From contig DATAYA010000050.1 in assembly GCA_036272815.1 (NCBI GenBank), positions 1 to 22,982 on the forward strand: a stretch of 22,982 nt of DNA, given 5' to 3'. Under the pieces are notes generated by a model. It had not been told where the DNA came from. It saw only the letters and a list, made by a program, of their open reading frames with translations, and ran no database searches. Positions within the stretch are counted from its first letter, which is position 1, and each line of letters opens with the position of its first letter. The DNA comes from DATAYA01 sp036272815 (GTDB lineage: Bacteria > Pseudomonadota > Alphaproteobacteria > Acetobacterales > Acetobacteraceae). Below are positions 15,523-22,843 of this stretch, in pieces. Both the position numbers and the translations under genes were made by a program.

Positions 15523-16880
15523 CGTGGCCCGCAGATCATCATCATCACGGTCGCACTCAGGAAAAGGATCGTGGCGATCGCCAGCGCGACGCGCATGCCC
15601 GCAATGAATGCGTCCGCCCGGCCAACCAGCGAGCCGAACAATGCGACGCCCAGCACGCTGCCGGTCTGCCGCGTCGCGTTGAGAACCCCGGCCGCGACGC
15701 CCGATCGCGCCTTCTCCACGCTGCCGAGCAGCGTCGAGGTGAGCGGCGGCACCAGCAGTCCAAGGCCGGCGCCGATCGCCGCCATCTGCGTGCCGATCGC
15801 CCAATAGCTCGTGCCGGCGCCGGTGCCGAGGAGGGCAGCGCACCCCACGCCGGCCAAGGCCGCGCTGGCGGCGATCACCGCGCGGCCGCCCAACCGCTCC
15901 GTCGCACGGGCCGCCAGCAGGTTCGAGGGAAGTACCGCGCCCAGCATCGGGACGAAGGCGAGGCCCGTCGCCAGCGCGGACAGGCCGTTGACCTGCTGGA
16001 AATACAGGCTGAGCACGAAGATGAGCCCGTAGAAGGCCACGTTCACCAGCAGCCCGACCGCCGCGGTGAGCGCGAACAGCCTGCGCCGGAACAGTGCGAG
16101 CGGCAGCATCGGCTGCCGCGCCCGCATCTCACGCAGCACGAACAGCCCGGCCAGAACCGCGGCGGCGGAAAAGCCCGCGACGACCCAGGCATTGCTCCAC
16201 CCCCGCACGCCACCCTCGATGAGCGCGCCGGCCAGGCACCCCAGCGCGCCGATCGCCGCCGCCTGTCCGGCCAGGTCGAGTTCGCGGCCGGGCGATCGCT
16301 CGGTCTCGTTTGCATGGCGTCCCGTCAGCCAGAGCCCGGCGAGACCGATCGGCAGATTGACCAGGAATATGCTGCGCCAGCCGACCAGGGCGATGAGACC
16401 GCCGCCGGCCAGCGGCCCCACCGTGAGTGCCAGGCTCGCCCCGGCGGCCCAGATGCCGACCGCCCTTCCGCGCTCCCTCGCCTCCGGATAGGCATGGTTG
16501 AGCAGCGCGAGCGAGTTCGGCACCAGGATCGCCGCCCCCGCACCCTGGACCGCCCGCGCGGCGACCAGGATCGCCGCGTCCGGCGCGAGCGCGCATCCGA
16601 GCGACGCGGCGGTGAAGAGGGCGAAGCCTGACATGAGGACCTTCTTCGCGCCGAGGCGATCGCCGAGCGCGCCGGCCGTCAGGATCAGCGCTGCGAACGT
16701 GATCGTGTAGGCGCTGACCACCCATTGCAGCTCGGACACGCCGCCGCCCAGCGACGCGCCGATGCTGTGCAAGGCGGTGTTGACGATGGTGACGTCGAGC
16801 TGAACGACGCCGTAGCCGAGGCTCATCGCCGCCAGCGTCAACGATTTGGCACGCGGCGAGGGGGTGCAAACGGGCATCAT
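15435..16880 (-). CDS. DHA2-family MFS drug exporter (EmrB/QacA-like)
   Basis: The 481-residue protein has about 14 predicted membrane segments, as in DHA2 drug:proton antiporters. Motif D1 appears as QLDVTIVNTALHSIG in TM1, motif A as GDRLGAKKVL, and the antiporter motif C region as GPLAGGGLIALVGWRSIFLVNLPIG. The ATG at 16880 has AAGGAG six bases upstream; an open frame further upstream is antisense to the potassium channel gene and is ignored. The last 30 or so residues after the final helix are encoded on the strand opposite the 3' end of fsr, an 88-base tail-to-tail overlap, and are hydrophilic and unlike the family. No repressor gene lies next to it. Confidence 0.94.
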   Translation of the reverse strand: MMPVCTPSPRAKSLTLAAMSLGYGVVQLDVTIVNTALHSIGASLGGGVSELQWVVSAYTITFAALILTAGALGDRLGAKKVLMSGFALFTAASLGCALAPDAAILVAARAVQGAGAAILVPNSLALLNHAYPEARERGRAVGIWAAGASLALTVGPLAGGGLIALVGWRSIFLVNLPIGLAGLWLTGRHANETERSPGRELDLAGQAAAIGALGCLAGALIEGGVRGWSNAWVVAGFSAAAVLAGLFVLREMRARQPMLPLALFRRRLFALTAAVGLLVNVAFYGLIFVLSLYFQQVNGLSALATGLAFVPMLGAVLPSNLLAARATERLGGRAVIAASAALAGVGCAALLGTGAGTSYWAIGTQMAAIGAGLGLLVPPLTSTLLGSVEKARSGVAAGVLNATRQTGSVLGVALFGSLVGRADAFIAGMRVALAIATILFLSATVMMMICGPRYRRRDRGPSMSGSSAVSSPSAGRKAQTR

Positions 16881-16904
16881 CCGTGTCTCCTTCCGAACCG
16901 GGAC

Positions 16905-18023
16905 ATGGGGCGGGGAAACACCTGGATGGTTCCGTCGCGACCGAACGGTCGGCGCGCCACGGGCCTGCCGCGCGCGCAACCGGCGCCGCGGCTGCCGGCC
17001 GGGGCGCTCGGCTCGCCGATCCGCAATCTCGCCCGCGGCGCGGCCTTCGTCACCCTCGTGGTGGCGCTCGCGATCCTCGGCTATACGCTGTCCGGGTGGA
17101 GCGTCGGCGATGCGCTCTACATGGCGGTGCTGACCGTGTTCACCGTCGGCTACGACGAGGTGCGGCCGATCGACACGCCCGCGCTGCGGGCGATCACCAT
17201 CGGCCTGATCGGCTTCGGATGCACCGGGATGCTGTTCGTCACCGGCGCACTGGTGCAGCTCTTCACCGCGGCCCAGTTCCGCGAGATCCTGGACGAGAGG
17301 CGCGTGACCAGCCGCATCGAGGACCTCAGAGGCCACGTCATCGTCTGCGGCTTCGGCCGCATCGGCAACATGCTGGCGCGCGAGCTCGCGGCGGCCGGCG
17401 CCGGCCTGATCGTGCTGGAGCGGAGCGAGCCGCGCTGTGCCGAGGCCCAGCGCGCCGGCTATCTCTGCCTGTGCGCCGATGCGACGGACGAGGACGTACT
17501 GCAGCGCGCCGGCATCGGCCGCGCCCGCGCGCTCGCGACTGTGCTGCCCGACGACGCGGCCAACGTCTTCATCACGCTCAGCGCCCGGAGCCTCAACCGC
17601 GCGCTCACCATCATCTCGCGCGGCGAGGCGCCGTCGACCGAGCGCAAGCTGCTGCACGCGGGCGCCGACCGGGTGGTAATGCCTGCCCATATCGGCGCCG
17701 AGCGCATCGCCGAACTGCTGCTGTTTCCCGACAGTGCCGAGGCTTTGCGCGGCCCGCGCGCGCTCGAGGCCGAGCTGAGTCGCATGGGTCTTGAGTTCGA
17801 GGTCGTGGTCGTCGAGCCGGGCAGCGTCTGGGCCGGGATGCCGGTCGCCGCGATCGAGGCGGCGGCCGCCTCGGCGTTCCTGATCGTCGCGATCGAGCAC
17901 GCCGGCAGCGCCGTGCGGCAGCGGCCGGAGCCGGAGGCGGTGGTGCGCCCGGGCGACGGCGTGACCGTGCTCGGGCGGAACGCGCGCGCGGCACTGGCCG
18001 GGTTTTCGAGGCCGCCGGCATGA
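16905..18023 (+). CDS. two-helix potassium channel with TrkA-N/TrkA-C (RCK) domains
   Basis: The 372-residue subunit has TM1 (about 46-62), a pore loop, TM2 (about 96-118) and a cytoplasmic regulatory part. The selectivity filter reads TVGYDE (80-85), so the second glycine of TVGYG is an aspartate. The TrkA-N domain shows the Rossmann fingerprint HVIVCGFGRIGNM (Gly149, 151, 154), with an acidic residue ending the next strand (LIVLERS), so it probably binds NAD(H) or a similar nucleotide. The C-terminal TrkA-C domain (about 290-362) ends in VVRPGDGVTVLG. The start could also be the ATG at 16926; neither has a strong ribosome-binding site. Only 24 bases separate it from the divergent DHA2 gene. 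It overlaps queG by four bases. Confidence 0.9.
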   Translation: MGRGNTWMVPSRPNGRRATGLPRAQPAPRLPAGALGSPIRNLARGAAFVTLVVALAILGYTLSGWSVGDALYMAVLTVFTVGYDEVRPIDTPALRAITIGLIGFGCTGMLFVTGALVQLFTAAQFREILDERRVTSRIEDLRGHVIVCGFGRIGNMLARELAAAGAGLIVLERSEPRCAEAQRAGYLCLCADATDEDVLQRAGIGRARALATVLPDDAANVFITLSARSLNRALTIISRGEAPSTERKLLHAGADRVVMPAHIGAERIAELLLFPDSAEALRGPRALEAELSRMGLEFEVVVVEPGSVWAGMPVAAIEAAAASAFLIVAIEHAGSAVRQRPEPEAVVRPGDGVTVLGRNARAALAGFSRPPA

Positions 18024-19072
18024 CCGGGCGGCCACCGTCCGACGCGAGACAAGCGATCCGCGATCGTGCCCGCAGTCTTGGCTTCGACGAGATCGGCTTC
18101 ACCGACGCCGCGCTCGCGCCCGAGACGCGCGACCGCCTGCGGGATTTCCTCGCCGCCGGCCAGCACGGCGAAATGGCCTGGATGGCCGACCGCGCCGATG
18201 CCCGCAGCCACCCGCGCGCGCTCTGGCCGGAGGCGCGCAGCGTCATCGCGCTCGCCACCAGCTACGCGCCGGCCGACGACCCGCTCGCCGTGCTGGGCCG
18301 CCCGGATCGCGGTGCAATCTCCGTCTATGCCCGCAACCGCGACTACCACGACGTGCTGAAGGGCCGCCTCAAGCATCTCGCGCAATTCGTCGCGTCCCGC
18401 TTCGGCGCCGCGTGCCGCGTGTTCGTCGACACCGCGCCGGTGATGGAAAAGCCGATCGCACACCGCGCCGGCGTCGGCTGGCAGGGCAAGCACACCAACC
18501 TCGTCTCCCGCCGCCACGGCTCCTGGCTGTTCCTGGGCGAACTGTACACCACGCTCGCGATCCCGCCCGATCCGCCGCACGCCGACCGCTGCGGGCGTTG
18601 CACGCGCTGCCTCGACGCCTGCCCGACCGACGCCTTTCCGGCGCCGTACCGGCTCGACGCCACGCGCTGCATCTCCTATCTCACGATCGAGCATCGCGGC
18701 CCGATCCCGGCAGCACTTCGGCCCGCGATCGGCAACCGCATCTATGGCTGCGACGACTGCCTCGCCGTCTGCCCGTGGAACCGCTTTGCCGCCGCCGGAC
18801 GCGAAGCCAAACTCGCCGCCCGCGCCGATCTCGCAGCCCCCCGCCTCGCCGACCTCGCGGCGCTCGACGACGCTGGCTTCCGCGCCCGCTTCGCCGGCTC
18901 TCCGATCAAGCGCATCGGCCGCAACCGCTTCGTCCGCAACGTTGCCGTGGCGATCGGCAACTCCGGCGACCCGGCGCTGCGTCCCGCCGCCGCGCGGCTG
19001 GCAGCCGACGCCGACCCGGTCGTGGCGGAAGCCGCCGCCTGGGCGCTCGCGAAGCTCGATGGCCGCATCTGA
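18020..19072 (+). CDS. queG: epoxyqueuosine reductase (QueG)
   Basis: QueG carries out the last step of queuosine synthesis, reducing epoxyqueuosine in tRNA with cobalamin and two [4Fe-4S] clusters. The 350-residue protein shows FDEIGFTDA at the start, YHDVLKGRL, and the B12-binding region with the catalytic acid Asp137 in VDTAPVMEKPIA, followed by AGVGWQGKHTN. Cluster cysteines are Cys191, 194, 197, 201 (CGRCTRCLDACP), Cys217, and Cys244, 247, 251 (CDDCLAVCPWN). The C-terminal HEAT-like repeats (RNVAVAIGNSGDPAL, ADADPVVAEAAAWAL) are present. The start overlaps the potassium channel stop (ATGA) and the end overlaps the next gene by 14 bases. Confidence 0.98.
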   Translation: MTGRPPSDARQAIRDRARSLGFDEIGFTDAALAPETRDRLRDFLAAGQHGEMAWMADRADARSHPRALWPEARSVIALATSYAPADDPLAVLGRPDRGAISVYARNRDYHDVLKGRLKHLAQFVASRFGAACRVFVDTAPVMEKPIAHRAGVGWQGKHTNLVSRRHGSWLFLGELYTTLAIPPDPPHADRCGRCTRCLDACPTDAFPAPYRLDATRCISYLTIEHRGPIPAALRPAIGNRIYGCDDCLAVCPWNRFAAAGREAKLAARADLAAPRLADLAALDDAGFRARFAGSPIKRIGRNRFVRNVAVAIGNSGDPALRPAAARLAADADPVVAEAAAWALAKLDGRI

Positions 19073-19298
19073 GCGCGACGGCCTCGTCAAGCGCAGCCTG
19101 ACGCTCTCCGGCCACCGCACCAGTGTCGCACTCGAACCCGAGTTCTGGGATGCGCTCGCCTTGATCGCACGCCGGCAGGGGCGCACGCTCGCCGCCCTGG
19201 TGACGGAGACCGATGCCGCCCGCGCGCCCGCGCGCCCGCTCGCATCGGCGCTGCGGATCCGGGCGTTGCAGGAGGTGATGCGGTTAACTGATCGGTAG
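19059..19298 (+). CDS. ribbon-helix-helix domain protein (RHH_4-like)
   Basis: The 79-residue protein contains VKRSLTLSGHRTSVALEPEFWDALALIA followed by RRQGRTLAALV, the layout of alphaproteobacterial RHH_4 proteins: a short beta strand (RTSVAL) and two helices. These are predicted DNA-binding proteins of mostly unknown target. The ATG lies 14 bases inside queG in another frame, so it is translated after queG. No toxin gene is coupled to it in the way expected for a toxin-antitoxin pair. Confidence 0.82.
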   Translation: MAASERDGLVKRSLTLSGHRTSVALEPEFWDALALIARRQGRTLAALVTETDAARAPARPLASALRIRALQEVMRLTDR

Positions 19299-19357
19299 CC
19301 CGCTTGCGTGCAGGATTTGCCAGCCGAAGAACCGGCCATGACATGGGAGAAAGTTCC

Positions 19358-19534
19358 ATGATGCAGTCCGCCCCGCAGGAAACTGCACGCCTCGCCTTCA
19401 GCCCCCTGGTCCTCGCCGACCGCCTGCTCGACCTCGCGCACGAGGCGGACCTTGCGGGCTATGCCGGCACCGCGGAACGCCTCGTCATCCTCGCACTCAC
19501 CGTCTACGACGAGAAGCCTCCCCGCCTTTCCTGA
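19358..19534 (+). CDS. small conserved-looking hypothetical protein
   Basis: The 58-residue protein is acidic and leucine-rich, with a likely helical core (VLADRLLDLAHEADLAGYAGTAERLVILAL). I do not recognise a family or function. The start at 19358 is chosen because GGGAGA lies seven bases upstream; a second ATG follows directly at 19361. It lies 59 bases after the RHH gene and 78 bases before the second CDF gene. A seven-codon open frame from 19338 (MTWEKVP) ends with its TGA on this start codon. No signal peptide or membrane helix is visible. Confidence 0.65.
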   Translation: MMQSAPQETARLAFSPLVLADRLLDLAHEADLAGYAGTAERLVILALTVYDEKPPRLS

Positions 19535-19551
19535 GCCTTCCACCGGTCCCG

Positions 19552-19580
19552 ATGACGAAGCGGTCCGCCTCTGCTAGAGG
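19552..19580 (+). promoter_or_regulatory. candidate promoter of the second CDF gene, with hairpin over the -10
   Basis: ATGACG (19552-19557) and an extended -10 TGCTAGAGG (TAGAGG at 19575-19580) are 17 bases apart, about 33 bases before the TTG start of the CDF gene. The -10 lies within a perfect inverted repeat at 19566-19582 (CGCCTCT, loop GCT, AGAGGCG), which could be an operator or a short hairpin. Both readings rest on pattern only. Confidence 0.35.
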
Positions 19581-19612
19581 CGCCGCCTTGCGCATCGGGG
19601 CAGGGCACGCGG

Positions 19613-20500
19613 TTGGAGAGGGCGCAGCGCATCGCTGTCGGCAGTATCGCGATCGGCCTCGCCGTGTTCGCGCTCAAGACCGCGGCGTGGCGGCTGACCG
19701 GCAGCGTGGCGCTCTATTCGGACGCGCTCGAGAGCGTGGTCAACGTCGCCTCCGCCGTTCTCGCCTATGGTGCGCTGCGGGTTGCCGTCATGCCCGCCGA
19801 CGACAAACACCCCTATGGCCACGCCAAGGCCGAGTTCTTCGCCGCCGTTATCGAGGGCGTGCTGATCGTGCTCGCCGCCGGCCTGATCCTGCAGCAGGCG
19901 TGGCACTCCTGGCAGCACGGACATGCGGTCGCGGGTCTCGGTCCGGGTTTCGCGTTCAATCTTGCGGCCACCGCCGTGAATGCCGGCTGGGCGCTGCTGC
20001 TCGGCCGGGCAGCCAGGGACGCGCGCTCACCGGCGCTGCGGGCGGATGCGCGGCACCTCTGGTCCGACGTCGTGACCTCGCTCGGGATCGTCGCCGGCCT
20101 TGCGGTCGCCGCCGTCAGCGGTCGGGCCGTCCTCGACCCGCTGCTGGCAGCGCTGGTCGCGGCCTATATCCTGTGGTCGGGGATGCGGCTGATCGGCGAG
20201 TCGGTGGGCGCGCTGATGGACGAGGCGCCGCCCGGCGAAATGGTGGGGCGTGTCCGCGCCTGCGTCGCCGCCGCGGCGCTGGGGGCGATCGAGGCGCATG
20301 ACCTGCGGATGCGCCGCGCCGGGCGGAACAGCTTCCTCGAATTCCACCTCGTCGTGCCCGGTGAGATGAGTGTCGCCGAGGCGCACGCAATCTGTGACCG
20401 CATCGAGGCCGCCTTGCGGGCCGAGATGGAGGGCTTGAGCGTCACGATCCATGTCGAGCCGGACGCCAAGGCCAAGCACCGGGGCGTGCTGGTGCTTTGA
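19613..20500 (+). CDS. cation diffusion facilitator with unusual transport site
   Basis: The 295-residue CDF antiporter has six membrane segments and a C-terminal cytoplasmic domain (EAHDLRMRRAGRNSFLEFHLVVPG). The TM5 half-site is His148-x3-Asp152 (HLWSD), but the TM2 half-site reads Glu40-x3-Asn44 within YSDALESVVN, instead of the Asp/His-x3-Asp of FieF or ZitB. This hints at a metal other than zinc, or at a divergent subgroup; the metal cannot be named. KHPYGHAKAEFF after TM2 is a normal family motif. The start is TTG at 19613 with a GGGCAGGG-like site upstream. The gene ends tail-to-tail with a 59-base overlap with the glycosyltransferase gene. Confidence 0.9.
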   Translation: MERAQRIAVGSIAIGLAVFALKTAAWRLTGSVALYSDALESVVNVASAVLAYGALRVAVMPADDKHPYGHAKAEFFAAVIEGVLIVLAAGLILQQAWHSWQHGHAVAGLGPGFAFNLAATAVNAGWALLLGRAARDARSPALRADARHLWSDVVTSLGIVAGLAVAAVSGRAVLDPLLAALVAAYILWSGMRLIGESVGALMDEAPPGEMVGRVRACVAAAALGAIEAHDLRMRRAGRNSFLEFHLVVPGEMSVAEAHAICDRIEAALRAEMEGLSVTIHVEPDAKAKHRGVLVL

Positions 20501-21437
20501 ACGCCGTGCCGCTTCCGAGGTCGCGGGCCAGCGCGGTGAGCGGCGCCCGCCAGTCCCCTGCCCGCTCCTGCCGGTAGAGCCGCAGCGCCGGATACCAGAG
20601 CGAGCGCCCGCCCGGCTCCCCCCAGCGCCAGTCCGCCGCCGCCTTGAGCAGCACGCAGCACGGCGCGCCGAGCGCGCCCGCGAGGTGCGCGACCATCGTG
20701 TCCACCGTGACCACGAGATCGACGCCGGCGATCAGGGCCGCCGTGCGCCCGACATCGCCCGAGCAATCGCCCGGATTGGCGAAGCCCGGTCCCCGTGCCT
20801 CTACCGCTGCCGGGCCGCGTTGCAGGCTCACCAGCACGGCGCCGCCAACCGCCGACCGCAGATCATCGAGCGGCACCGACCGCTCGGCATCCCACTCTCC
20901 CGCCCGCCAGCACAGGCCGAGCGCCGGGCGGCGCGCCAGCCGCAAGGGCACCGGCATCGGCACCGGCATCGGCAGATAGGGCGGCCGGGGCACCGCGTCG
21001 GCCCGCAACCGCAGGACCTGGGCGACCTCCATCAGCTCAATGTCGCACCCCGAGGGCATGGCGGGCGACGTCGGATCGAACGGGATCAGCCGATCGGCCA
21101 TCCCGGCGAGCAACGGGTGCAGCGGCGGCGGCGTCTCCAGCACCACCGTCCGCGCCCGCGCCCGCAGCATCGGCAGCAGCCGCGCGGCCATCAGCACGTC
21201 GCCGAGCCCGTGATAGCAGCGCACGAGCACGTCGCGGCCGTCGGGCGGCGTCGCGTCCCAGACGCGGCGGAGGTGGTATGGAAGCAGCGGGTCGTCGCGC
21301 GCGGCCGGGTCGCTCGCGGCAAGCACGGCGTCGCCGATTGCCCAAGCGGTCGCGAAATCCCCGGCGCGCATCGCCGCCGTCCAGCGCGCCTGCGCCTCCG
21401 CGGCCTGGCACGCAGCGGGAGGAGGAAAGCCGTGCAT
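20442..21437 (-). CDS. glycosyltransferase-family-9-like protein with short helical N-terminus
   Basis: The 331-residue protein begins with a helical TPR-like piece (AEAQARWTAAMRAGDFATAWAIGD). It continues as a Rossmann-type domain (VRCYHGLGDVLMAARLLPML) and a second domain with LGLCWRAG and VDTMVAHLAGALGAPCCVLL, the acceptor/donor pattern of heptosyltransferase-like family 9 enzymes. It may act in lipopolysaccharide or other surface glycan building; the substrate is not visible. The ATG at 21437 has GGAGA eight bases upstream; an upstream in-frame start would add 17 unlikely residues. The middle carries a duplicated MPVP unit from a 12-base tandem repeat. The 3' end overlaps the convergent CDF gene by 59 bases. 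Confidence 0.85.
   Translation of the reverse strand: MHGFPPPAACQAAEAQARWTAAMRAGDFATAWAIGDAVLAASDPAARDDPLLPYHLRRVWDATPPDGRDVLVRCYHGLGDVLMAARLLPMLRARARTVVLETPPPLHPLLAGMADRLIPFDPTSPAMPSGCDIELMEVAQVLRLRADAVPRPPYLPMPVPMPVPLRLARRPALGLCWRAGEWDAERSVPLDDLRSAVGGAVLVSLQRGPAAVEARGPGFANPGDCSGDVGRTAALIAGVDLVVTVDTMVAHLAGALGAPCCVLLKAAADWRWGEPGGRSLWYPALRLYRQERAGDWRAPLTALARDLGSGTAFKAPARPGAWPWRPARHGS
20947..20974. repeat. 12-base tandem repeat in the glycosyltransferase gene
   Basis: GGCACCGGCATC occurs twice in a row and is followed by the first four bases of a third copy. On the coding strand it gives two MPVP units. As it is a multiple of three, copy changes would keep the frame. Confidence 0.8.
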
Positions 21438-21510
21438 TGCTTGTCTCTCCGCAACGTCGCCGCAGCGCCCGCGTTGCCCGGCGACCAAGGATACGGGCGG
21501 CTAAAAAGAT

Positions 21511-21539
21511 GGGCGGACATGAACGCGGGCGGACAATGA
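21511..21539 (+). repeat. imperfect direct repeat of the ribosome-binding and start region of nhaA
   Basis: GGGCGGACATGA (21511-21522) and GGGCGGACAATGA (21527-21539) are near copies, 16 bases apart. The first gives a six-codon frame (MNAGGQ) from 21519 whose TGA at 21537-21539 shares bases with both nhaA ATG codons (21536 and 21539). Either copy could recruit ribosomes; only the second leads into nhaA. Confidence 0.5.
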
Positions 21540-22735
21540 TGACCGAACAGAAGCAGAAACCCCGCGCCGCCGCCCGTCGGTTTGCGACGCTGCTCGGCTT
21601 CCTGCGCGGCGGCGAGGCCGGCGGCGCGGTGCTGATCGTGGCCGCCATCGTCGCCCTGATCTGGTCCAACTCTCCCGCCGCCTCGACCTATTTCGCGCTG
21701 CTGCACGTGCGGCTCGGCGCGGCCGGCTTCTCGAAGACCCTGTTCACCTGGATCAACGACGGGCTGATGACCCTGTTTTTCCTGCTCGTCAGTTTGGAGA
21801 TCCGGCGCGAGATCACCGAGGGGCAGCTCGCCAGCCTGCCGCGGCTGGCAGCGCCGGGCATCGCGGCGCTCGGCGGAATGGCAGTGCCGGCGCTGATCTA
21901 TCTGGCGGCGACCCACGCCGACCCGGCGGTCGCGCGCGGCTGGGCGATCCCGGTCGCGACCGACATCGCGTTCACGCTTGCGGCGCTGAGCGTGCTCGGA
22001 CGGCGGGTGCCGGTCTCGCTTAAGGTCTTTCTCACGGCGCTGGCGATCATCGACGATCTCGGCGCGATCATCGTGATCGCCGGATTCTACACCGCACACC
22101 TCGCATTCGGCGCACTGGCGATCGCGGTGGCGATCTGGCTCGCGTTGTTCGCGATGGCGCGGGCGGGGGTGCGCGCGGTCACGCCCTATGCGCTCGGCGG
22201 CGTCGCCCTCTGGGCCGCGGTGCTGCATTCCGGCATCCATGCGACGATCGCAGGCGTGGCGCTCGCGTTCGTCGTACCAATGCGGGAGGCGGCTGACGGG
22301 CCGGAGAGCCCGGCGCGGCGGATGGAGGCCCGGCTGGAATCCTGGGTCGCCTATGGCGTGCTGCCGCTGTTCGGGCTCGCGAATGCGGGCCTGCGCCTGG
22401 ACGCCATGCCGCCGGACGTGCTGACCCGGCCGGTGGTGCTCGGCGTCGCCCTCGGGCTCGTGCTCGGAAAGCAGATCGGCGTGTTCGGCGCCACGCTCGC
22501 GGCGGTGAAGCTCGGCCTGGCACACCTGCCGGAGCGGCTGACCCTGCCGCAGCTCTATGGCGGCGCGCTGCTCTGCGGCATCGGCTTCACGATGAGCCTG
22601 TTCATCGGCAATCTCGCCTTCGGCACCCATCCGGCCGGCGAGGAGGCAAAGCTCGCGGTGCTGAGCGCCTCGTTCGTCTCGGCAGTGCTCGGGGTCGCGG
22701 TGCTGGCGGTGGCGACGCGGCGACGGGCGCGTTGA
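21539..22735 (+). CDS. nhaA: Na+/H+ antiporter NhaA
   Basis: NhaA exports sodium (or lithium) in exchange for protons and helps with salt and alkaline stress. The 398-residue protein has about 12 membrane segments and the expected functional residues: VATDIAFT (Asp142, E. coli D133), AIIDDLGAI (Asp172/Asp173, E. coli D163/D164), LVLGKQIGVF (Lys311, E. coli K300) and HSGIHATIAGV with the pH-response histidine (His234, E. coli H225). The start is the second of two adjacent ATG codons; GGGCGGA ends five bases before it and only two before the first ATG at 21536. It is divergent from the glycosyltransferase gene across about 100 bases in which I see no convincing promoter. Confidence 0.97.
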   Translation: MTEQKQKPRAAARRFATLLGFLRGGEAGGAVLIVAAIVALIWSNSPAASTYFALLHVRLGAAGFSKTLFTWINDGLMTLFFLLVSLEIRREITEGQLASLPRLAAPGIAALGGMAVPALIYLAATHADPAVARGWAIPVATDIAFTLAALSVLGRRVPVSLKVFLTALAIIDDLGAIIVIAGFYTAHLAFGALAIAVAIWLALFAMARAGVRAVTPYALGGVALWAAVLHSGIHATIAGVALAFVVPMREAADGPESPARRMEARLESWVAYGVLPLFGLANAGLRLDAMPPDVLTRPVVLGVALGLVLGKQIGVFGATLAAVKLGLAHLPERLTLPQLYGGALLCGIGFTMSLFIGNLAFGTHPAGEEAKLAVLSASFVSAVLGVAVLAVATRRRAR

Positions 22736-22736
22736 C

Positions 22737-22758
22737 CGACGCGGCGCCGGGCGCGTCG
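22737..22758 (+). terminator. GC hairpin just after nhaA, possible terminator
   Basis: CGACGCG (22737-22743) pairs perfectly with CGCGTCG (22752-22758) across an eight-base loop, two bases after the nhaA stop codon. There is no T-run behind it, so intrinsic termination is uncertain. Confidence 0.35.
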
Positions 22759-22843
22759 ACCTGGGCGTTGACGCGCGCTGCAACCGCCGGCGGATCGAAA
22801 TCGTTCAAACCCCGGCAGCGTCGGAGCGTCGGGTGGCCGGGGC

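Noticed and set aside
12595..15843. Minus-strand open frame of 1,082 codons
   Set aside because: It is antisense to tgt, the CDF, queF and fsr, all well supported. The composition (Arg, His, Asp, Gln) is that of a shadow frame.
16881..18035. N-terminal extension of the DHA2 exporter frame up to 18035
   Set aside because: The family N-terminus and a good AAGGAG site are at 16880; the extension is antisense to the potassium channel gene.
19059..19534. RHH protein plus the small protein as a toxin-antitoxin pair
   Set aside because: They are 59 bases apart, the small protein has no toxin-like motif, and the RHH protein resembles the chromosomal RHH_4 group.
22768..22795. TTGACG as -35 of a promoter for the right-edge glycosyltransferase
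   Set aside because: No acceptable -10 box lies 16 to 18 bases downstream (CGGATC is found), so it is not listed.
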